From: Filosporella fistucella
Lineage: Eukaryota; Ascomycota; Leotiomycetes; Helotiales
NCBI GenBank assembly: GCA_030077755.1
Contig: JAQJZZ010000004.1
Coordinates: 1,488,001 to 1,552,000 of the forward strand
DNA: 64,000 bases
Reading direction: 5' to 3'
Shown: one piece after another, positions 1-9,977 of the stretch
Layout of the letters: each line of letters starts with the position of its first letter
How positions within the stretch are numbered: the first letter of the stretch is position 1
Notes under the pieces: generated by a model
What the model was told of the DNA's origin: nothing
The model's input: the letters and a program-made list of their open reading frames with translations, nothing else
Database searches by the model: none
Translations under genes and position numbers: made by a program

Positions 1-645
1 CCAGTTCCTTTTCTGGGCGTTGCTCTGGGACCAGGCCTTTGAGTGTGAGGCGGTTTTCTTACTCCTTGGATTTCAAATGCATACGACATCCAACAGCAGC
101 AGTCCAACAGCAGTAGTTGTGAGATATCATTGGTCACTCATACTGGCATACTGCATTGCCACACTAACACAGCAGAATGGAAAATATTTATAGCAATTTA
201 GGTATTCTTTCAAGTTTAAAAGCATCAACGAATTTCTCTACAAGTCAGTCCGGTCGCGACTACGCCTTATTTCCATCGGCTATGGTGTACCTAATCGGCT
301 GTGGTCAGCCTCTACTCGGCTTTGGTCGACCCCGCGATCTTGGGCTGCCAAGTATACTAAAAACATCTGAACGCGGGCAATGGGGCGATTCCCCACTTTC
401 GAAAGCCTTCATGTTAGAATCTGGGGATCATATTGCGGGGAAGTCCATTATTCGGCGATGGAAAGAACAATGCAGCCCCGAAGAGCTTTTAAAGACTGCC
501 TTCAATCTCCACATTTTAGCATCATTGGGATATTTGAAGATATGCATATATAGCGTTGATGCCCCGTCCCTCATCGACATATATCTCATCGTATGAAGTA
601 CATACTTTCTTGGACTCCAATAAAATATTCTTTGCTTAGCTGACA
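1..645. other. Upstream region of the first MFS gene
   Basis: No convincing gene is visible here. A 139-codon open frame at 177-596 has no recognisable motif and overlaps the phased repeats, so I read the interval as promoter and leader of the carrier that starts at 646. The start of the window may hold the end of an unseen neighbour, but nothing supports that. Confidence 0.5.
276..326 (+). promoter_or_regulatory. Three phased direct repeats (TCGGCTnTGGT)
   Basis: The 11-mer TCGGCTnTGGT occurs three times, at 276-286 (n=A), 295-305 (n=G) and 316-326 (n=T). The centre spacings are 19 and 21 bp, about two helical turns, so all three sites face the same side of the DNA. They lie 320-370 bp upstream of the first MFS start codon. 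CGG triplets are the usual half-site of Zn2Cys6 regulators, and such a regulator is encoded 2.6 kb downstream. Binding by that protein is inference. Confidence 0.5.
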
Positions 646-2360
646 ATGACGATGACTGAAAAAGAGTCGGCAATGCATATCGAGGATGGCGACAAAGAAG
701 ACAACGCAGACTACAGAGAAGAGCCGACTGGGTTTGGTGCTGAGGAGCCATATGTCCGTGATGTAAAAGCTGAAAAGCGAATCTTGTAAGTATCATCTTG
801 AAGGAACACGCACCCGATGTCAGAGTTAACATTACAAAGGAGAAAGATTGATGTCCGGCTTCTTCCAATTCTCGGTGCCCTGTACACGATCTCTCTGGTT
901 GATCGTAGCAACATCTCTGCCGCGAGAATTGCTGGCATCGATGAAGATTTGGGTCTCGCTATTGGCAGCAGAGCGTCTATTGCCCGTGAGTCAATTTTAA
1001 TGCTATTAGAATACTTTGATTTGCTACTGATGTAGAGCAGTTCTGGTGTTCTTCGTCGGATATGTTATCTTCGAGATTCCAAGCAATATAGTGATCAAAA
1101 GACTTGGACCGGCAAACTGGTTGTCATTCATCGCATTTGCTTGGGGAGGAGTGTCAATCGGAATTGGATTCTGCAATCATTGGATTGCACTTGCAGTCTG
1201 TAGATCACTTTTAGGTGTTCTCGAAGCCGTATGTAACATCTTCACCACTCGAAACAGCTCTGACTTTCTAGGGATTTTTTCCAGGATGTGTTTATCTCGT
1301 GTCCTCTTGGTATGTCCGGTATGAGGTACAGAAACGATTAGCAGGATTCTTCATGTTCGCATCCGCATTGTCTGCTTTCGCCAACATCCTAGCTTACGGC
1401 ATCATCCAAATCGCCAATCATACTACATATAAGGGATGGCGTTGGATTTTCATCGTTGAGGGAGCGATAACTTGTGTTGCTGCACTCATAGCATGGTTCA
1501 TTATTGTAGATTTTCCAGACTCGGCACGAAACAAGTTTCTCACGGTAGAGGAAAAGGCAATCGTGAAAGCGCGATTGAGACATGATAGAGGACCCGAAGA
1601 AAGTGAGAAGGTGACTTGGAAGGTGATTGGACGAACTATGCTGGACTGGAAAGTGTGGTGTTTGTAAGTGAATTTTGCCCCAATCCTTGATTCTGGCTGA
1701 CATCCTTGAGTTCATTCATGTATATGTCTGGAGCCGTAGGAGTTTATGCCTTCCTGTTCTTCCTCCCTATCATTCTACGTAAAGGACTCGGCTATTCTCT
1801 CCCGATGTCATTCATCCTGTCAGCACCACCAGCTCTGTTTGCCGCAGTCGAAGCTATGACAATTTCCTGGCTAGCTGATAAGACTCGTCTTCGAGGTCCT
1901 TTTGTCGTCTTTCAGGGTATCATTGGAATAATTGGGCTTTGCATGACAGGATTTTTGAAGTCGCCAACTCCTCGATATATCGGAACTTTTCTAGGCGAAG
2001 CTGGTGTCAATGGGCTTGTCGTGACCTCTTTAGCATGGCAGGCAAACAATGTTCGAGGCGATGCAAAAAGGGCTGTTGCCAGTGCCATTCAAATTATGGC
2101 AAGTGGTATTGGTGGGATCTATTCGAGCTTGGTTTTCAGACAACAGGTAATTCGAATCCCAAACTTTCAAGTGCGTGGCTAATGGAAAATTGTAGGATGC
2201 TCCAAACTATCTCCCTGGCATTATTGCGTGCATGGCTGTTTGTGTAGTCACGGTATTATTGGCACTGATCACAGACTGCGCTTTGTGGTGGGAGAATAAA
2301 CAAGCGGATGAAGGGAAGAGAGTTAACGAAGGCCTAGTTGGATTTAAGTATACTTTGTAA
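646..2360 (+). CDS. MFS anion:cation symporter (DAL5/allantoate permease type)
   Basis: Plasma-membrane proton symporter of the ACS (DAL5/TNA1/VHT1) branch of the major facilitator superfamily, whose known substrates are organic anions and vitamins such as allantoate, nicotinate and biotin. I join six exons: 646-785, 840-985, 1038-1228, 1272-1663, 1711-2146 and 2196-2360, giving about 489 residues. The five introns are 43-54 nt with GTAAGT, GTGAGT or GTATGT-like donors and TAG or AG acceptors. Seen in the product: the family's early DRSNI motif, repeated hydrophobic segments, GWRWIF at mid-protein, and a hydrophilic loop after helix 6 (DFPDSARNKFL). An alternative acceptor at 1040 would remove one residue. 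The start is the first of two nearby ATGs. The regulator and RidA genes downstream suggest uptake of a catabolised nitrogen compound. The substrate cannot be told from sequence. Confidence 0.88.
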
Positions 2361-2905
2361 CATGTATTCAGCCCTCAACATAGAAATGGGTACTTCTCCA
2401 TGTATACACAAGAAGTAGAAGTGTACAAGAACTATACTATTTGTTATATGATATGAGAGAAGAGAAAACGTGAGATATATCTTACCAATACAAGCTATTC
2501 AGAATTCGCTAGTTGAGAATCACATCTAACAAAATTCTCTGCGCATATCTCGTCTTAATTTCCCAAGTTCTTTGACTAGGGAGAGCGAGTGAGAATAGCT
2601 GCAAAACGTGAATGAACTGTTTCCGTCAAATTAAGATTTAATATCGTCAATCAGGTAGCTCTTAAATTTGAAGTATATTTACAGGATTGTTGTGCGACGA
2701 CCTTATTTACCTACCATTTACAATTGCCATTATTCAAGCCGGATTTACCCCGCGCCTTCAAATGTGGGGCACCCTTCCTGTGCCAAGCCCCACTTTTCAC
2801 CTCAGCCCTGCAAAAATATCTCGGAAACATACCGTCAAGCAGTATTCATGATAAAGTGGTAACGGCGAGTTATATACTTCGGTAAGTGGTCGCAAGGAGA
2901 TTGTG
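2361..2905. other. Intergenic region, regulator promoter
   Basis: AT-rich spacer between the carrier and the Zn2Cys6 gene on the same strand. It holds the 3' end of the carrier and the promoter of the regulator. I see no coding signal and no repeat. Confidence 0.5.
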
Positions 2906-5325
2906 ATGAGTAACAAAGTGGATGCTGGGAGCCTGAATAAGCTCACTCCGCCAGCTTCTTCTGCGTCGGAAAATTCGGAGGTGAAGAGAAAAAGGGGACG
3001 AGCTTGCATTAGGTGTCACAAGAGGCGTGTTAAGTGTGATGCTTCAATCCATGGAACGCCATGTTCAGCATGTAAAGGTGCACATGTGAGTGGGTGTACG
3101 CTGCTAGATTCGAGACGTCGGCGGTAATGCCCTCTCGACCTGAACACGTTTTGATACGGCTAACCAAAGCTAGAGGTCCTGCAGGAACATTTATCACTTC
3201 GGATGAAGGAGCTGAAGATTTAGGAATAACTAAAGCTCCTACATCAAAACAAAAAGATGCATCCCCAGGCGTTGAACCTCGAGCAAAAGGTCGGCTTTCA
3301 ATGGCATCACAGGAGCCTGATATATCAATGGATCTTGCCAAGCTCTGTGGTGTAGATTCCGATGATGTCGGACCAAACATTCTTTCTTCGAAAAGGAGCT
3401 CCGACAGCGGTCCAATAGCTCGCACTCGACAACAAGGTAAAGCGTCTTTTCTCGGCGAGAGCTGGTATGCCTCGTATCTTTTGAGTAACACTTTCGCTGG
3501 GCACGTTGATCTGCACCAACCAGTTGGAAGATACCAAAATAAAGCTTCTATGAGAAGCCAACCAGAGCCAAAAGAAATTTCTCCAAAAGTTTTACCCTCT
3601 GATATGCCATCCACAGCTATCCTAGAGAGGCTCTTGGACGCGTATGCCTCTCGATTTCATGCCTTCTGTCCAATCTTGGACATATCAGCTTTTCGGTCGT
3701 CCATGCGAGATGGGACGGCCTCACACACATTACTACGATGTGTTTTATTCGTATCCTTGATACATTGCGACCCTGAAGTCTATCATTTGATGGGCTATAG
3801 CAATCGATTAGATGCAGGAGATGAGTACTTTGAAAAAGCTCGAGCTGCTTTCGACACCGACACGGAAAGTGACCGTATCACAATGCTCCTGTCTTCTTAC
3901 CTTCTCCATTACTACTTTGGGCAATCTACGACATATCGAGATTGTCTTTGGTGGCTATCATCGGCGATTCGTTCTGCACAATGTATGGGAATGCATCGAA
4001 ACACCAGCAATAGTAGAATGCCTGAAGCTGTTCGAAGGAGATGGAGGAGAATATGGTGGTGTCTCTATGTAAGATTTTCCAGATGCATATTACGTATATG
4101 CTGACCACTCAAGATTCGAGATCGGCAAGTCGCAATTTCGGTGGGAGCACCAATGATTATCAATGACCTGGACTGCGATGTTGAGCCTTTGACTTCGGAA
4201 GATCTCACAGACGTGTCTCCAGAGACATGTGCGTATATTATCGCACAGGTTGATCTCAATCGGGCTGGTATACTTCTCTGGGAGATTGTATTTTTGTTTG
4301 AATAGACGACTGACTGATATAGCGTGCTCCTTATACTATGCTCACTGCTGCCCTTCAAGGCTGAGGCTTAGCCCGGACATCAATACTCGAAATTATGCCA
4401 AGCAAAATATACAATCAGCTTTGAGAACATGGTATGATAGTCTGCCTACAATCATGGTGTACGACCATGGCAACAAAAATCATTTGTCCCTTACCCTTCA
4501 CATGATTTATCAGTAAGTGGTCACCTCCGACTCGACTCGAATCTAGAAGGATTCAATTAATTAAAGATCTACCCAGCTTTTACAGCATGAACCTTCACCA
4601 ACGACTGCAGAGGAAATGTCACGATCGCCAGATAGAGTCTGAAGGTTCAGACATGATTCTATACTCTGCTGGTGAAGTGACTAAGCTTGTGGAAGATATG
4701 ATGATGAATTGGTCGCCAGAATTCTTTCCCATGATTTGGTATGATTCCATGAAGTATCTGGTAGTCGCTAATTTCTCTCAGTGTATCGGCAATATTTGCG
4801 TCTATGACAATACAACTGGTAGAGTCGCATTCATCTGATGCCATGAAAAGCCAACTTCTATCACAGCAATTGAGGATAAATCTTTTGGGCTTGAAGCAAT
4901 TTGAGCAATGCTATATCTTAGCGAGATGGATCAGAAAACTCTTTCTGGACATACTCGAAAAATCTGCTACAACCAGGAACATTCGCACTGATAGCCGATC
5001 AATGTCCCACCGCCAAGGAGCAAACATCCTCTCTCCTCACTCCTCGAACCCAGAAATCTCATTTCCTTCAAACTTGTCATCTTCACTATCACTCAATCAC
5101 GGAGCCGATTCGTCTATGAACTCCTTCTCCCCGTCAGCTTTATCGAATGGAAGCGCATCAAATCTATCTCCCTGGACCAGCTCCCAGGATCCAATATTCT
5201 TCATGCCAAATGAGTTACATCCTCACCTTGATTATCCGTCGCCAAGCTCGTTCGAATATCAAGGGTTACAGTTTATGGCAGACCTAGGTTTTGCGGGGTT
5301 CAATGGGGATCTCAACAACCTATGA
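2906..5325 (+). CDS. Zn2Cys6 transcription factor with fungal_trans domain; possible frameshift
   Basis: Nuclear binuclear-zinc-cluster regulator. The zinc cluster sits at about residues 33-60 as C-x2-C-x6-C-x8-C-x2-C-x7-C, including CIRCHKRRVKC. Exons 2906-3123, 3174-4068, 4114-4267, 4323-4512 and 4577 onward join in frame through introns of 45-64 nt. The middle homology region is recognisable from MHRNTSN, RRRIWWCLY and HMIY/HFYS. Near 4820-4835 the frame changes: the helix ending NICVYDNTTG is in one frame and SSDAMKSQLL, which continues to the stop, is in the next. One surplus T in the ATTCATC stretch would explain it. The only canonical alternative I found is a 64-nt intron, 4761-4824, that would delete a conserved helix. 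The C-terminal 160 residues are Ser/Asn/Pro-rich, as in activation domains. It follows the MFS gene on the same strand and may regulate it. Call secure; intactness doubtful. Confidence 0.8.
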
Positions 5326-5523
5326 AAACGAAAGCAGGACTTAGTGAAGATTACCAGAGAACAATAGACCGGAGGGGGGAAAGAATCTCCATCACCACGA
5401 ATCCGGCGGATAGGCGAGGGAGATTCTGTAATTTAGAGCATAATTAGCATCTTATATTTGACATCGCGTGCGAGAAGACTCCAAACCTCCATCCCCAAAG
5501 CTCTTCCGACCCTTTCAATCCAC

Positions 5524-5998
5524 CTACTTCCCACCCCCAACATGCGCTTTAACATCAATCTCAACCCTCATATCATCAGCCCCCAACCTCTGCACTCCCA
5601 ACTCCGTCCAACAAGGCTGATGATTAGGACACCACTTCTTCATACACCTCACCATAATCCCCGCCACCTCATCATTAAGCGGCACATGATACGATCTAAT
5701 AAAATCCACGTCTTCCCATCCTCTCGCTCCTGCTAGTTTGAGATTATGATCTACATTTTCGAAAGCTTGTTCGATTTGTGTGCTGAGATCACGTGAGAAT
5801 TTTGGTCCTTCGCTGGAGCGGATCCAGCCGCCTGTGATTGAGGTTAGGTTGGAGTATGTGAGATGGAGTAAGGTGTGAAGATTTACCTTGACCTGAGCAT
5901 TCGATTATATCTCCTATTCGGACAGCTTGGCTGTAGTGGAGTTTCTCCTTGGCGAATTGTCCGTAGCCTTCGTAGCTGGTGAATTTGAGGTGAGACAT
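5524..5998 (-). CDS. RidA/YjgF/YER057c/UK114-family protein
   Basis: Small reactive-intermediate deaminase-like protein of about 139 residues. Family members hydrolyse enamine/imine intermediates released by PLP enzymes, and several act inside catabolic clusters. Exons 5887-5998 and 5524-5831 join across a 55-nt intron (donor GTAAAT, acceptor CAG) in frame. Seen: LHYSQAVRIGDIIECSGQGG near the N-terminus, corresponding to the family's YS.AV..G..v..SGQ.G signature, then ARGWEDVDFIRSYHVP and a C-terminal CWTELGVQRLGADDMRVEID. The family's catalytic Arg is normally in the stretch before VEI; here MRVEI is present. A TATA-like element lies 55-65 bp upstream. It converges with the Zn2Cys6 gene, with 198 bp between their stops. 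A role with the carrier and regulator in one pathway is inference. Confidence 0.88.
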
Positions 5999-6826
5999 TT
6001 TGAGGAGTGCTTGATAGATACAGATGAGTTTGTTAGGTAGGGCGATGTGGTTTTTATATATAGATAGAGATGATCTGAAAATGAACGCAGAGTTATATAT
6101 ACTCGGCTGTTTTTAACTTCTCTCACTCGGCATGCCCACATGCCAGTTCATTACGCATGTTGCATTGTCAATCACTTAGACTTTGGATGTAGCGCTGACA
6201 TTTTTAACCAGAATCAGTAGGAGATGAGTTCCCCCAAGACGGGAAATGTCTTGTCCTGACGTCGAGATTCAAGGTTTGTGTCAGATCACGTGCCGTCATA
6301 TGGCCGAATTTGTCACCCACGAGTCCACACAAGTGAGAACTTATAGCGTCCCAAAATCAGAGATTATCTTCTGGTATACTGAATATTTTTCAATACATCT
6401 ATTAAAGCCCTAGCTTCTATATGTCCGTCAAGCTGGCACCAGATATGAATCGTATGAAGTTCTTAATGAACAATCGACTTCTGTTTATAGCTTATTCTTC
6501 AAACATTTGTTCTCCGCCATATCAAGTTATAACATCTACTACAAGCGATATACACAGTCTTAAATTTAGTGTTCAAAAAGTCTAGCTGGCATTTTCAAAA
6601 GTTTCGAATAGGCTATAATTGTAGTGGCACAGCCTAGGCTGGAAAGACTGGATGGAAAATGCTTGATCTGACTAACTAACTAGCTACCGTGCAAATAAGT
6701 GTAGGCTGAGAGCCTACCCAAAGGTGGCTCTTGCCTAACAATAATCGAGACAGCTTCCTCCCTCATATCTTGAGAACCACTACATAATCAAGCATTCCTC
6801 TGAAGGTCTCTTCAACTGTTGACATC
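5999..6826. other. Intergenic region with a short hairpin
   Basis: This interval lies between the RidA promoter and the deuterolysin 3' end. No gene is visible. A perfect 7-bp inverted repeat with a 3-base loop, GTAGGCT-gag-AGCCTAC, occupies 6701-6717. That is about 110 bases past the deuterolysin stop, so it would fall in or near its 3' untranslated region. Confidence 0.45.
6053..6063 (-). promoter_or_regulatory. TATA-like element upstream of the RidA gene
   Basis: On the minus strand the sequence reads CTATATATAAA about 55-65 bp before the RidA start codon at 5998. This is a good position for a TATA box in a fungal gene with a short leader. Confidence 0.4.
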
Positions 6827-8114
6827 CTAATTGCATCCTCCAAGATGAACACTCTCAGCATACATCTCATACGTATCAGCATTGGCTGCAGCCTGGGCAG
6901 CAGTCAAGGCCTTTGCAGCCGTCGGTCCATATGCATAATCATCAGTTCCATACAAGTGGGTCATCTCATGCAAGATACTCCCAGCCTTGTCATAATCATC
7001 ATCAGCACAAGTAGTAGCCAGCTCCGGGAAACTCCAGTATCCGTTACTTGGACATGGGACAATGGTATTGGCACTTGGGACTGTGTAAAGAAGAGCACTT
7101 CCATCGGCACAGTCGCCATATACATCCGTACAGTAGATCTTAGGTGATGTCGTCTGAACACCCTTGACGTCGTTGTAGATAGTTCGGACTTTTGTCTCCT
7201 GGGCGGTAGACTTGAACCAGACTGTGAAATAGTATGCTGCTGTTCCTGCAGCCGTGTATGCAGCTGTTGCAAGGGATATGGCATCTGCTACGCTGGTCTT
7301 GAGAGATGTGGTTTGTGCTGCAGTGCATGAGTTGTAGGTGATTGCACGTTTCTTGATGCGAGAAGAGGTCGTTGCTGCCTCTCGCTTGGAGATGTGCTCA
7401 CTTTGATTCATTAGCTAGAATATTGATATAAGAGAAAGACGACGCGTACTCAGCAACCTTGTTTTGGTCAGGCGTGATGGCAACTGTCTCAGAGGAGACA
7501 GCGGAGCAAGATTCCATGCCTTTCAGTGCGGTTGGTGCAGTTGCACCAGTGACATATTTGAAGCCTTGGATGGCAGTAACTTGTGCTGATTTTACACCAG
7601 CTAATTTGTATGTCTTGGCGGCATTAACGGAACTGGTAACTGTCTCACCAGGAGCGAGAGTTTGAAACATATCAGCAGTTAGACCAGTCTTCTTGTAGTT
7701 GACGTAGACACCCTCGAATGGAAGTGCTTTTCCAGCTAAGAAATGGTCAGCGGTGATTCGGTGATTTTCAAGTGTAAACGTACATGCATCAGAGACCAAG
7801 AGATCCTTTGTGTCATGTTCACTGAGTACAGTGTTGCCTTTCTATGGAACAAAGCCATGTTAGCATGTGATTTTCTTGAAGTTATGTGACTTTGAACCCA
7901 AACTGAAAAGCACAGTTTCTGAATTAAATATTTGGGAATTTGGGAAATGTTAATGAAATTCTATACGTACAAAAACAGTGATAGTCTCTGCCCCAGTATT
8001 TGTGACAGCAACTTGGGCGACATGATCTGCTGTTCCAGAAATCTCGACTGATAGGGGGCAAGCAGCCATGGCAACCCCGGCAACAGCGACCATTGAGAGA
8101 ATATTGGAGACCAT
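6827..8114 (-). CDS. Secreted deuterolysin-type metalloprotease (M35)
   Basis: Zinc endopeptidase of the aspzincin family, secreted as a pre-pro-enzyme of about 369 residues. Exons 7971-8114, 7450-7841 and 6827-7400 join in frame across introns of 129 and 49 nt. Seen: an N-terminal signal peptide (VAVAGVAMAACPL), a propeptide of about 180 residues, dibasic sites at SKR (about 185) and KKR (about 197), and a mature domain beginning AITYNSCT. The zinc site is HEMTH at about 323-327, followed by GTDDYAYG, which supplies the third ligand Asp of the GTxDxxYG motif. Cysteines in the mature part fit the family disulfides. A palindromic TATA element lies about 80 bp upstream. All catalytic residues are present, so the gene looks functional. 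Such enzymes act in extracellular protein degradation. Confidence 0.92.
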
Positions 8115-9977
8115 CTTGAAGTTTTTGAGCTGGATATTGACTTAAAAATTGCCTTGAGGATGCTGTCAAAAGACCCGGAAAGAAGCAGACTATATATAGT
8201 ATTTTGGAATCGCAAGTTGTCTGGAGATGAATGTAACCTAAGCTAGCGGCCATCTTCAAGCAAAGCCAAAGAAACCAAGACCTTCCTCATTAATCCAAAT
8301 TTCGATTGAAGATACCGCAATCCTACGATGATAGCTCAATGGGATGCAACTTAGGTCAACTCCGATACTGCGAACACGGAAACATTCGAGGTCATTCACA
8401 CAACGAACTAATCACAATAACAGATAGCGCCAAGCTCATCGGACGCACAACATCAGACTGAAAGCCTACATCTCTTGGCAGCGGCATCTCATACCACAAA
8501 GAGCAACTCCCTCTCACGATAAACTCTACTGGCTATCAGACCTCGGTACCTTGATCGAAGAGGGCGCCAGTGCCGGGTGAACTATTCCGCATTAGGCAGG
8601 ACTATAAGGCAATGCCGGGGTAATGAAGCTTATCGCTGCAGATCTGGCAGAGGGCGTAAAGCTTTGCAAAGCTTGAAAAGCCGAGCATTTGCTTGTTTGT
8701 TGACTTGAATGAGGAAGGTGTTTGTGGCTTTGCACTGTCGATCCGATACGCAAGTTTTCTAGACCCCTTTCCCCACGTTCGGCTTGTCCCTGGTTGCCAA
8801 GTACCGTCGGGAAGCCAATCGAATTCGGCAGCTCGAGATGTTGTGCACCACGTTCTATATCTTCCTTCTTTAAGAGGGAAGATTGATAAATGCGGTTGAT
8901 CAGATAGAGGGGTGGTGTCATGAGTCTCAGAGCATTTTATGACTAATAAGCGCTTGAGTGACATCTGTCAGGTGGGTAAGATAAGAGAATAAGCCTTTAC
9001 TGTACATATATGTCTCAATTTAACTTACAATCACTTTAGGTATTCGAGTCGGATCTTTGACAATAGAGACGTCCAGTATCCACAAGAGTCTCAAAGTGAA
9101 AGAGTGAGCCAGTGTAAATCACGTGCATGAAAAGGGGCAGAGTCACGAAGCGAACAAGGTTTGGGGGTGTCGAGACTCCAAACCATGTGCCCTGAAAATC
9201 CTACAATCAATACTAGCATAACGTCCACCTTTCTATCTATCAAAATCATTCTTGTATCTGAAATATAAATTTGTACTTTAAATTCTTGAATCATTGTAAT
9301 GATAAATACAAGCCATTTTTGGAACCCTGAGAGGCTTCGCAGTGAACTGTAAAATCAGGAAGATAACAGCTAGGTATATTAGATATCCTACGCATACAAT
9401 GCGTTGTTTGATTTGACTAAAATATGACGCGCGAGCTGTCCCTGTAGCCATCACTCCTCATAGGAACTCGAAAGTTCGAATCATAATTTACAAGTCAAGT
9501 GAGTGTGTGTAAACGACTTTATCATCCTGATAGTCTCGATGCCAAGAGCTCTCTTCATAGGATCACCTTCGCAGCATTCTTCATACCGCAAATATGACAG
9601 GCTAGGAAATGGTTGGATACTTCGTACGAGTCGTTATTCGTTGCGCAGAGTTTGCATTTCCACGCACTAGAAGTTCACATGATATTTGCACTCTGTTTCA
9701 GTGCTTTGGCAAATTTACAGGCGCCTACTCTGACCTAATTTTATGCAAAAATATAGACTCTGAAGAAAGATGTACACAATAATCTTTGCTTTAGCATTAT
9801 TGTAATAAAAAACCTGTAACAACACGCGGTCGCCATCGCGGCTATACCCTCTAGGTATCGGAAACCAATAAACCATAATCTGAGCATGTGACTTCTTTCT
9901 TCTTCGTTATTGCCACGGGCACCCCCAAATCCTACGCCTTGGACCCTGCTTCTTTGTATATGCTCATTTGTCATCTG
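8115..9977. other. Long intergenic region, no gene seen
   Basis: About 1.9 kb upstream of deuterolysin and downstream of the F-box-like gene. Open frames of 60-120 codons occur on both strands, for example 8592-8964, but they overlap each other, lack recognisable motifs and do not splice into anything longer. I see no repeat or terminal inverted repeat. Confidence 0.45.
8189..8200 (-). promoter_or_regulatory. TATA box of the deuterolysin gene
   Basis: The palindrome ACTATATATAGT sits about 75-86 bp before the deuterolysin start codon at 8114. This is the expected position for a TATA box of a regulated secreted-enzyme gene. Confidence 0.5.

Noticed and set aside
1939..2247. Overlapping alternative frame in the first MFS gene
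   Set aside because: Rich in Cys, Trp and Arg and antiphase to the conserved MFS frame; not coding.
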